A DNA stretch of 39,059 bases from Candidatus Doudnabacteria bacterium (lineage in GTDB: Bacteria; Patescibacteriota; Doudnabacteria; UBA920; O2-02-FULL-48-8). Position numbers and translations under genes: made by a program. Under the pieces are notes generated by a model, which had not been told where the DNA came from, did not search any database, and was given only the letters and a program-made list of their open reading frames with translations. How positions within the stretch are numbered: the stretch's first letter is position 1; each line of letters begins with the position of its first letter. The stretch spans positions 1 to 39,059 of the forward strand of contig JACQHB010000007.1 in assembly GCA_016199215.1 (NCBI GenBank), read 5' to 3'. Positions 18,564 through 26,570 of the stretch are shown here, one piece after another.

Positions 18564-20389
18564 GGCAATCAAGAAAATTTATTATACTTTTGGTTTTAAT
18601 ATCTTTGTTGCTTGTTGAAATACAGCCAGCTTTTGCTGTTATTGACGGAACTACTGATCTTTCCGGTGTGCTTTATTCAGTTCCTACCGCGACCATGGCT
18701 GATATCCCCAAACTTAAGGAAAGGATTTGGATAACGATAATGAGAGGGGTTTCTTATGCTCTCGTGGAAGCCTTTACCTCGAGATTTGTAAATAAATTGG
18801 TAGAGAAATATAAAATCCGCAACTACCTTTATTATGACCAAGTTTTGACCAATTATTATCTAAATCGTTATCTAGCTGATAAAATTTCAGACCCCGATTT
18901 ACAAAACATATATGAGTTGATGTACAGGGGCTACATAACAGGAGAATCCACGGGTACTACAGGCGGTCCTGATCCAAATGCGGCAGTCATTCCTAGGCTG
19001 AAACAGGCTATATATAAAGTATATTTAGAGAGCGGCGGGATTCCGAGTGATACTGTTTTTGACCCTTCGACAAGAACTTCTAATGTGGAATATTATGCCG
19101 CTGCTCAAACTTACTGGCTGGGGAGACCAAGCTATACGGAACAGAATTTACAAGGGCAGTTTGGTTCATTCCAAAGCGCCGCCACTACTGCGGCTCAATT
19201 GGAAGTTATTGTGGGCAACGGACTTAAGGCAGGGCGTTTCGTAGGGAGCGGTACGTGTAGTATTTCTTACGAATATGAAACAGAAAAGATAGATAATTTT
19301 TTTGTCAAAGCAGGATTAATAAAAAAGGCATTAGCAGAAGAGCCGCCTGCCGCGCCTGGCGTGCCGGTGGATCCCAATGGGAATTTGCCAGGAACCCAGA
19401 TTCCGATAGAGAACCCGCCATTCGATCCCAATAGTTCCCCGGCTGCCTGCCAGGCTGCCGGAGGGAGATGGACACCTGCTGCGTTGGATCAAGCCCGTTC
19501 TTTTATCGACAACCCTTCATTTTTTGTAAATAACTGGCTACAAGGAGTAATAAGTTCAAAGAGTAATAGTAACTTTGACCCAAGCAATTTCTGGTTTGCC
19601 ATCGGCAGCTCCTTGGGTAAATTTTTGGCAAATCAATTATTTTTAGATAAACAGGGCGGAGTTCTTAAAGATGATCCAAGGCCGTATACACCATTCGATG
19701 ATAATCTTGGGGCAGGAAATGGCGTGGGCTACGATATTGACGGTGACGGAATAATTGATGGTTATGATTACGACGGCGATGGGCAAATGGACGTTTGTAT
19801 TTATGGAGGAGACGCCCCTAACTGCTTAGGATCAAGACAATCAACTACCATTCCACCTCCGCCGTCAGGAGGAGGTGGAGGTGGAGCAACAATTTGTCCA
19901 AGCGATGAAATTAGTTTGGACGTAGTTTACCACGTTGCAAGGAGTGAGCCGGTTAACGGAGTATATTATGACCGTTTGAGTGTTCACGTGGATAATTATC
20001 CTGATGGTTCAGAGCCTCTTGGCCCGGATTTAGTTGATGATGATCCATTCCACGTCCCTCCAAGTTCAGCGCTTAATGATTTTGGCAATATATTTATCCG
20101 GACTTCGGGCGGAGCAGGGGGGTATATTGCAGAAGGCGGAGAAAGCCCCGAAAAAAGAGCGGCGGAAGCAGCGGGAGTAAGAAGGCACACCAAAATTCCT
20201 ACTAATTATGTGATTGACGGATACATTACTGATTCGAATGTTCTCCAGATAAATCTTTCTAATTATGCTTCCGAAAGTCTTACAATTGGCGGATACTTCC
20301 GTGGAACGAATTCCGGAGACGGACGTGCGGAGGTTTGCACGCCGAGAAGCAATGTCCATACTGGACTAGTAATTCCCCAGGTGCCATAA
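18557..20389 (+). CDS. Secreted protein of the T4SS-like cluster with Asp-rich DxDGDGxxD motif
   Basis: Signal peptide KFIILLVLISLLLVEIQPAFA; GYDIDGDGIIDGYDYDGDGQMDVC. Confidence 0.55.
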   Translation: MVGQSRKFIILLVLISLLLVEIQPAFAVIDGTTDLSGVLYSVPTATMADIPKLKERIWITIMRGVSYALVEAFTSRFVNKLVEKYKIRNYLYYDQVLTNYYLNRYLADKISDPDLQNIYELMYRGYITGESTGTTGGPDPNAAVIPRLKQAIYKVYLESGGIPSDTVFDPSTRTSNVEYYAAAQTYWLGRPSYTEQNLQGQFGSFQSAATTAAQLEVIVGNGLKAGRFVGSGTCSISYEYETEKIDNFFVKAGLIKKALAEEPPAAPGVPVDPNGNLPGTQIPIENPPFDPNSSPAACQAAGGRWTPAALDQARSFIDNPSFFVNNWLQGVISSKSNSNFDPSNFWFAIGSSLGKFLANQLFLDKQGGVLKDDPRPYTPFDDNLGAGNGVGYDIDGDGIIDGYDYDGDGQMDVCIYGGDAPNCLGSRQSTTIPPPPSGGGGGGATICPSDEISLDVVYHVARSEPVNGVYYDRLSVHVDNYPDGSEPLGPDLVDDDPFHVPPSSALNDFGNIFIRTSGGAGGYIAEGGESPEKRAAEAAGVRRHTKIPTNYVIDGYITDSNVLQINLSNYASESLTIGGYFRGTNSGDGRAEVCTPRSNVHTGLVIPQVP

Positions 20390-20392
20390 AAT

Positions 20393-23300
20393 ATGAATAT
20401 TATCGTCAAGAAAATTTTATTAATCCTTACTTTGGCCTTTTTGGCAAACCTTTCGTTTGCTGATTTAGGTTTTGCTGTAATTTCGCCCACCCCCCCGCAG
20501 GAAGTATTGATTGAGCCGGGGGAATTAAATTTGATTAATAAAGATAAAAAGATTCAGGAATGTGAAACAACTCTTTCAAACCGTCTTTACAAAGTTTCGG
20601 ATTTTGGTTTTATGGAAAGCGGAACTGGCTTATGGCTGGAAAACGTCACTTGGCTCGTTGCCAGATGGGACTACACAAATAATCAATGTTTAATTTATCA
20701 AAAGCAGAGAATAAATTTTGCTACCGATGCAAAAATTGATAGCTTTGAAGCAAGAGGCTATAAAACCGAAGATATAACCGCTACTGGAGCTTATTACTTG
20801 GAAAGAACGGAATATGCCAGGATGGTGGAAAATAAGCTTAAGAACACAAGCACTAAGATTACGGTGCAAAATTTTAACAGGACAGTTGGGGCAAATACGG
20901 AAGCAACTGGCGCAAGCAAAGTAATCGGCACGATTCTTGCAAAGCTTATTGGTTTGGTTACGTCAGCAGTTCTTGCTCTAACCTCCATGGCCGGTGAATT
21001 AATGTCCTGGGTGATTGATGAAGTCACTGGCGCCGCTCAACCCCTTGTCGTTACCACTGGTTGGAAGATAATAAGAGATATTATGAACATGATTTTCATA
21101 TTGGCGCTCATTATTATGTCTCTTGGAACCATACTTAGGATTGAGAAATATAATTATAAAAAGTTATTGGTCAAGCTGGTTATAATGGCTATACTGATTA
21201 ATTTCAGCAAAGTAATCGCCGAGTCCTTCATTGGCTTAGTTGATATTCTGATTAGAATCTTTGCAGCCCAAGGGAACTGGACGGAATTTTTAAGTTATGC
21301 AAAAAATATCGCGTTTTACGCCGATTTTTCTTCAAGCAAAGGTTTTTTAAGCGATTTAGGACTTTCCATAACCGGACTTATCCTTGCTCTCGTGATGCTT
21401 GTAACATTTTTAGCTGTCGCACTGCTTCTGGTTATTCGCACCGTTGGCCTGTGGGTTTTAGTTATTCTTTCCCCAGTGGCTTATGCCCTCTATATTCTCC
21501 CGGGTACAGAGAAATGGGCGCAGAAATGGTGGGAAACCTTTATTAAATATCTTATATGGGCTCCAGTGGCAGTATTTTTCCTGCGGCTTGGCGATATTTT
21601 TATAGTAGAAATGAGAGCGAGGTTAACAAGCACTAAAACAAATAATCCGACTTTTGATTTTATTTTTGCTATGGCTTTTATGTGGGCAGCGGTTTACGTT
21701 GCCAAGCAGGCGGGGATGGTTGGGGGAGATATGGCGATTAAGGGAGCAAAGAGCGTCGTTACTGGCAAATATGGCATGAAAGGGGCTGCCCAATGGGGAC
21801 TTGGTGCAACTGATAGATGGCTGGGCCGAGGGGCTAGTAGTTCCAGCAAGCTTAGAAGAGGGTTATCGTATGCGAGCGTCGGAGCCTGGAAAAAAGGCAG
21901 AAAAGAGAGAAGTCAGAAATTAGAAGAAGAGGCGTATACTGTATCTGGCGGTATGAGGGCGAACGTTCTTTCAAAGGTCTTTGGCGGGCCTCGTGATTTT
22001 GCAAAATTAGCCCAGTACCAAAGAGTTGCCCAGGAAAGGAGGCGGCTTGAGAATGTGGTTGATAAGGATGAATTAACAGCAGAAGTTATGCAGGCGTTAA
22101 ATAGAAAAGAGTGGGATAAAGCAATGGGCGGAATGATGAAATTAGCTGCGCAAGGGGATTTGAATGAGGTGCTCTTGGCAAAAGGCTTAACCGCGGATGC
22201 CCAAGGTCTGCAGGCATTAATAAATGAGATAGTAACCAAATCGGGGAATAATACATATATGAGGATGGGGGCGGAACTTTCAAAAACTGCGGAAAATGCC
22301 AACTGGTGGGTTTTAGCCGGGGCTTTTAAACGCAATGATGACGGGAGTTGGTCAAATCGTTCGGAAGAGGACAGAAGAGGATACGTTAATGTTCAAAGAG
22401 CAAAGGCGAGTGATCAGGTTAACATAAGAACCCTTACAAGGGCCGGTATCGGTTTCAAAGAAAGAGTGGATGAGAATGGTGTCTGGTATGTCGAAGGTAT
22501 AACTGAGGACGGTTTGGATTATGCTTCCCGGGTAAAAAATATCCAAGAATGGCGGAACAATGGCAACAAGAATGCAAAAGCGAACGTCGCCATTAGCGGT
22601 TCAGCGGATTGGTTGAGGGTTAATCCAGAAGCTTGGGCTGTGGCAGCAAATGAATATGCAAGCACAAAATTGGATGATCCTGACCGTTTGGAACAACTGC
22701 ATAAATCTGTTGCCGCTCCAAACCCGCAGAGAGACTATGGTACAAATAGAACCGTGAATGCTACACAGGCTAGGGCATATTTTAACCGATTCACAGGAGA
22801 AGAAAGAGATAAAAAAATTAAAGACTATTCTGATTTGGCGCGTTTGGCCGGAATAACGCCCCCAGGAGCTGCTGGGACTCAGCCTGCTCCAACTGCTACC
22901 ACTCCTGCAGCTACCGGTGGCGCAGCAACAACTGCCACAGCAGCTACAGGCCGAGGAGGATCAAGCCAACCTCAATCAAGATTTGAGAGTACTTCGGGAC
23001 AAGCTGTTGTGGTGGAAAACAGAGCTCCTCATGTTCAGACGGCAACGGAAGTGATTAGAGAAGTAAGAGCTCCAGCGGGTGCTCACGATGCCATACGTGA
23101 AGTGTCTAGGCAGTTTCATGGGGGTGAACAGCTTGATGTAGGCGTCATTAAAGACCAACTAAGAAACTTGGGATTAAGCGTTGAACAAGCCAGTGATGCG
23201 ATAAGCTCTTTGGCAAAGCGCGCTGCTGATTTTAGAGTGAACCGAGTAAGTGATGCCGCTTATAATAGGACAGGAATCGACATGTCTGAATTTAAAAGGG

Positions 23301-23440
23301 TTTTGAAAAATTTTATGTCTGCGCGACACGAAACAGGTGGGGAAGTCAACGAAAGAGTGATAGTAAACACAATAAGGTCCCAATGGCCCCAAGTAAACTC
23401 AAATGACGCTCAAACTATTGCTAGACAAATGTTTGGTTAA
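20393..23440 (+). CDS. VirB6/TrbL-like polytopic T4SS membrane protein with long soluble C-terminal region
   Basis: Signal peptide; ~6 TM segments incl. IIRDIMNMIFILALIIMSLGTILRI, LWVLVILSPVAYALYILPGTEKWAQKWWETFIKYLIWAPVAVFFLRLGD. Confidence 0.7.
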   Translation: MNIIVKKILLILTLAFLANLSFADLGFAVISPTPPQEVLIEPGELNLINKDKKIQECETTLSNRLYKVSDFGFMESGTGLWLENVTWLVARWDYTNNQCLIYQKQRINFATDAKIDSFEARGYKTEDITATGAYYLERTEYARMVENKLKNTSTKITVQNFNRTVGANTEATGASKVIGTILAKLIGLVTSAVLALTSMAGELMSWVIDEVTGAAQPLVVTTGWKIIRDIMNMIFILALIIMSLGTILRIEKYNYKKLLVKLVIMAILINFSKVIAESFIGLVDILIRIFAAQGNWTEFLSYAKNIAFYADFSSSKGFLSDLGLSITGLILALVMLVTFLAVALLLVIRTVGLWVLVILSPVAYALYILPGTEKWAQKWWETFIKYLIWAPVAVFFLRLGDIFIVEMRARLTSTKTNNPTFDFIFAMAFMWAAVYVAKQAGMVGGDMAIKGAKSVVTGKYGMKGAAQWGLGATDRWLGRGASSSSKLRRGLSYASVGAWKKGRKERSQKLEEEAYTVSGGMRANVLSKVFGGPRDFAKLAQYQRVAQERRRLENVVDKDELTAEVMQALNRKEWDKAMGGMMKLAAQGDLNEVLLAKGLTADAQGLQALINEIVTKSGNNTYMRMGAELSKTAENANWWVLAGAFKRNDDGSWSNRSEEDRRGYVNVQRAKASDQVNIRTLTRAGIGFKERVDENGVWYVEGITEDGLDYASRVKNIQEWRNNGNKNAKANVAISGSADWLRVNPEAWAVAANEYASTKLDDPDRLEQLHKSVAAPNPQRDYGTNRTVNATQARAYFNRFTGEERDKKIKDYSDLARLAGITPPGAAGTQPAPTATTPAATGGAATTATAATGRGGSSQPQSRFESTSGQAVVVENRAPHVQTATEVIREVRAPAGAHDAIREVSRQFHGGEQLDVGVIKDQLRNLGLSVEQASDAISSLAKRAADFRVNRVSDAAYNRTGIDMSEFKRVLKNFMSARHETGGEVNERVIVNTIRSQWPQVNSNDAQTIARQMFG

Positions 23441-23445
23441 AATAT

Positions 23446-24690
23446 ATGCCTTTTAAGCTTAACAAAATTGAAATACAAGGACAGCTGTCGGATCCCAAGG
23501 TTTACGACAGTGTTCTCTTTTTTGCCGATTTAGTTCTTGATGAAAATTCCGGTGCAAATATACACAAATTTCATCAGGATCTTAAGCATGCGCTTCAACA
23601 GCAGAAGAATCAATTAGGTGAAAACGCAAGCAGATATGACTCCTTACTATTGAGGCTGCAATTCCGATCTATTCCTTTGTTGTCAGATGAAGAAATTAAA
23701 GGAATTTTGTCGAAAAGGATATTTTTTGCATACAAAGCGGACGTCGATCTGAAAAAATCTTTTTCCATGATGTTTGTGCCGTTTTTTTTCCAGGATGATT
23801 TTACCACTCTCACGAGAATTATTCGTCATTTGGAAGATAATAGCGAGACAATCGGCAGGAATAACATTATCCTCACTGACGGAAAAGTAGTCCATCCATT
23901 GATCTCGAATTGGTTAAAAGATTATAGGATTAAGACAGTGGAAAATAAAGGCAGCCTTAATATAATCAGCTTTCTAACCCATAGCAATAATTGTAAGAAC
24001 TTAAACGAACAAGAACTCGGATTTTTGAAATATGTTTTGAATTTTTACGATTGGCTTAGGTTTGAGGCAAGCAAAACTTCGTTTATAGAAGAAGATATTC
24101 CAGCTAAAAGTATTATCCGGCCTGTCCCTCCCCCTGCTCCAAGTATTATACAACCACCGCAGCTTCCCAAATTTCCCGTAAAATTTAATCAGGAAATTGC
24201 CGTCTCGCCAAAGCCTGTCCATCTTGTTCCGTTTAAGGTCGACCTTAAAGAAATTGAGAGGGAAGTGGGTACTCCGGAATTGCCTGCGCCAAAGACTCAG
24301 ATTTTCCGCGGACAATCGCCAACAGTTCCGCATCCGGCTGCGGTTTTCGACCCGCGCACCCGCATGCATCAAGATTTCGGCGGGCAGGGAAAAGTGGCCG
24401 CACAGCAAATCAATGTGATTGATGATCTTAAAAAACTTGACGTTGGCTATCTAAGGCGAGGGGAGCTGCAAAAGCAAATATCAAATATCAAATATCAAAT
24501 ATCAAAATTGGCGCAAGTAAATCACCTGTATCCTTATCAGGTTGTCATGGCTTTTGAACAAAGCCCCCTGTTTAAGCTTTACTTGTCGCATGGCAGTTCA
24601 CGCGTTATCGGCCAGCCGACGAAGGACGATTTGTCTCAACCCGAATTTGAGGCCATTGCGGATTTGAGGAAAGAGATTGAAAGATTGTAA
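23446..24690 (+). CDS. Uncharacterised protein of the T4SS-like cluster
   Basis: 414-aa ORF in operon register; no motif recognised. Confidence 0.55.
   Translation: MPFKLNKIEIQGQLSDPKVYDSVLFFADLVLDENSGANIHKFHQDLKHALQQQKNQLGENASRYDSLLLRLQFRSIPLLSDEEIKGILSKRIFFAYKADVDLKKSFSMMFVPFFFQDDFTTLTRIIRHLEDNSETIGRNNIILTDGKVVHPLISNWLKDYRIKTVENKGSLNIISFLTHSNNCKNLNEQELGFLKYVLNFYDWLRFEASKTSFIEEDIPAKSIIRPVPPPAPSIIQPPQLPKFPVKFNQEIAVSPKPVHLVPFKVDLKEIEREVGTPELPAPKTQIFRGQSPTVPHPAAVFDPRTRMHQDFGGQGKVAAQQINVIDDLKKLDVGYLRRGELQKQISNIKYQISKLAQVNHLYPYQVVMAFEQSPLFKLYLSHGSSRVIGQPTKDDLSQPEFEAIADLRKEIERL
24478..24505 (+). repeat. Tandem heptamer (ATATCAA)x4 in frame in the 414-aa ORF
   Basis: Four exact 7-bp units encoding QISNIKYQIS. 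Confidence 0.8.
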
Positions 24691-24780
24691 ATCCGAATAT
24701 CGAATATCGAAATCCGAAACAAATTCAAATGTCTAAAATTCAAAACAAAAAGCCCCTTTTGGGCTATTTTGTTTATTGAT
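24688..24780 (+). repeat. Left-end relic of the four-helix-bundle cassette
   Basis: TAAATCCGAATATCGAATATCGAAATCCGAAACAAATTCAAATG, then short ORF MSKIQNKKPLLGYFVY* (24729-24779). Confidence 0.55.
24745..24772 (+). terminator. Short terminator-like hairpin
   Basis: AGCCC-CTTTT-GGGCT with flanking A and T runs. Confidence 0.5.
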
Positions 24781-24796
24781 AAGATTATGTTATAAT
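24769..24796 (+). promoter_or_regulatory. Putative promoter upstream of the four-helix-bundle gene
   Basis: TTGTTT, 16 nt, TATAAT. Confidence 0.45.
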
Positions 24797-24816
24797 ATTG
24801 GGGATAAATTCTAAAG

Positions 24817-25285
24817 TGAATATCGAAGTCCGAAACAAATTCAAATGCCCGAAGCTCAAAACCCAAAGAACTATGATTTGGAAGAAAGAACGTATAAATT
24901 TGCGGCAGATTGCAGAAAGCTTATAAAGAAAATTTCCAGAACTATATCTAACATTGAGGATTGTAAACAGCTGACTAAGTCTTCAGGTTCAATACCTGCA
25001 AATTATATAGAAGCCAACGAGGCTCTAAGCAAAAAAGACTTTGTAATGCGCATTAAAATCTGCCGTAAAGAATCTAAAGAGAGCATTTTGTGGTTACGGT
25101 TATTTGATCTCGAAGACCCCACTTTAGACAAAGAACGAAACAGATTAAAACAAGAAGCCACCGAACTTATGAAGATATTTGGTTCGATATTAAGAAAGTC
25201 AGAATAGCACTGTTTCAATATTTGATATTTGAATTTAGATATTGTTTCGAATTTCGGGTTTCGTGCTTCGATATTAAATAAGAAC
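24817..25285 (+). mobile_element. Putative four-helix-bundle cassette bounded by inverted repeats
   Basis: Left GAATATCGAAGTCCGAAACAAATTCAAATG; right reverse complement AATATCGAAGCACGAAACCCGAAATTCGAAACAATATCTAAATTCAAATATC. Confidence 0.5.
24845..25207 (+). CDS. Four-helix bundle protein (23S rRNA IVS/S23-like, Avd-related fold)
   Basis: NPKNYDLEERTYKFAADCRKLIKKI...QLTKSSGSIPANYIEANEALSKKDFVMRIKICRKESKESILWLRL matches the family pattern. Confidence 0.8.
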   Translation: MPEAQNPKNYDLEERTYKFAADCRKLIKKISRTISNIEDCKQLTKSSGSIPANYIEANEALSKKDFVMRIKICRKESKESILWLRLFDLEDPTLDKERNRLKQEATELMKIFGSILRKSE

Positions 25286-25296
25286 AAGAATAAATT

Positions 25297-25737
25297 ATGC
25301 AGTATGCTTTGCCTCAATTTACCGACATCGAAGACAAGCTGATCGGGCCGTTGACGTTAAAACAGTTTCTGTCTCTTTTGGCCACAGGCGGCCTGGTTTT
25401 ATTTTTTTGGTCGATATTCAAAATCAGTATTTTCTTTTTCTTTTTCGCGCTCCCAGTCGCCTTGTGCGGTATTTTTATCACTTTCGGCAGATTTAATGGA
25501 AGGTCGGTATTCACTTACGTACTTCCTTTTTTGGCTTTTATGGCCCGGCCAAGACTAAGGATATTTAAGAGAGAAACCCCCACCTTGGCCATTCAAAAAA
25601 GCGTCCGGACCAAAGAGGAAATAAAAAAGAGTCCAGAGAACTCAGCTGAAGAGCCGGGGAGCCGACTTAAGAAATTAGCCTATTTATTGGACCAGAGATC
25701 GCTTGAAGAAAGCAAATTAGCGAAAGAAGACATATGA
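25297..25737 (+). CDS. PrgI family / T4SS-associated small membrane protein
   Basis: QYALPQFTDIEDKLIGPLTLKQFLSLLATGGLVLFFW, two TM segments, upstream of VirB4-like genes. Confidence 0.7.
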   Translation: MQYALPQFTDIEDKLIGPLTLKQFLSLLATGGLVLFFWSIFKISIFFFFFALPVALCGIFITFGRFNGRSVFTYVLPFLAFMARPRLRIFKRETPTLAIQKSVRTKEEIKKSPENSAEEPGSRLKKLAYLLDQRSLEESKLAKEDI

Positions 25738-26426
25738 GCGAAATGGCATCAAAAGAAAAAGCGGGAGCGGGAACGCAGGCCTACTTAGACATTGCCGAAG
25801 TAAGAGAGGGAACAGTGGTTCTCAAAGATGCTTCTATGAGAGCAGTCGTGGTAGTTTCTTCCACCAATTTTTCCCTGAAAAGCGGAGAGGAGCAGAACGC
25901 TTTAATTAATTCTTACCAGAGTTTCCTTAATTCATTGGAATTCCCGATCCAAATAGTTATGCAGTCGAGAAAACTGGACGTCCACGGCTATTTGGACAAA
26001 CTTAGGGCGATAATGCAGCAACAGACAAACGAACTCTTGCGCCTGCAGACCCAGGAATATATTGAATATGTCGGAAAGTTGATTGAATTTGCCAGCATAA
26101 TGAACAAGACTTTTTACGTGGTGGTCCCTTATTCCACTCAGGCGACGAAACAAGGATTTTTTAATAAGCTAGGGTCAATCTTAAACCCTGCTTCTACTGT
26201 TAGTCTTAAAAAACAGGAGTTCGAGGCGCACAGGGAAGAGCTTTATAAAAGAGTTAACCAGGTAGTCGGCCTTCTATCAAGCATGGGATTGAGGGCTCTT
26301 GTTTTGGATACCGAAGAATTGATTGAGCTGATGTATAATAGCTATAATTTTGATTCCGCGTCGCCGATTCATATTAAGAGCGTCGCGGAGCTTGAAGTGG
26401 CGGGCAATCAAGACGAAAGCCCTTAG
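25734..26426 (+). CDS. TraC/VirB4 N-terminal-domain-like protein
   Basis: YLDIAEVREGTVVLKDASMRAVVVVSSTNFSLKSGEEQNALINSYQSFLNSLEFPIQIVMQSRKLDVHGYL. Confidence 0.65.
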   Translation: MSEMASKEKAGAGTQAYLDIAEVREGTVVLKDASMRAVVVVSSTNFSLKSGEEQNALINSYQSFLNSLEFPIQIVMQSRKLDVHGYLDKLRAIMQQQTNELLRLQTQEYIEYVGKLIEFASIMNKTFYVVVPYSTQATKQGFFNKLGSILNPASTVSLKKQEFEAHREELYKRVNQVVGLLSSMGLRALVLDTEELIELMYNSYNFDSASPIHIKSVAELEVAGNQDESP

Positions 26427-26427
26427 C

Positions 26428-26567
26428 ATTAAATCCGAATATCGAATATCGAAATTCGAAACAATATCAAATGACCAAAATAATAAATCCAAAACATCGT
26501 TCAGATATTAAATATTTGAAATTTGAATTTGTTTCGTGCTTCGGATTTCGTGTTTCGGATTTATAAA
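26428..26567. repeat. Gene-less inverted-repeat unit (deletion relic of the four-helix-bundle cassette)
   Basis: TTAAATCCGAATATCGAATATCGAAATTCGAAACAATATCAAATG left; TTTGAATTTGTTTCGTGCTTCGGATTTCGTGTTTCGGATTTA right; internal 31-codon ORF MTKIINPKHRSDIKYLKFEF... (26471-26566). Confidence 0.65.
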
Positions 26568-26570
26568 AAT

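Noticed and set aside
21913-22546. Minus-strand ORFs inside the VirB6-like gene
   Set aside because: Nested antisense frames without recognisable features.
24478-24505. Tandem repeats as a CRISPR array
   Set aside because: Units are 7 bp with no spacers, and no Cas genes are seen.
24845-25207. Diversity-generating retroelement based on the Avd-like four-helix bundle gene
   Set aside because: No reverse transcriptase and no recognisable template/variable repeat pair in the window.
24845-25207. 23S rRNA intervening sequence
   Set aside because: No rRNA sequence flanks it; the gene sits between protein-coding genes.
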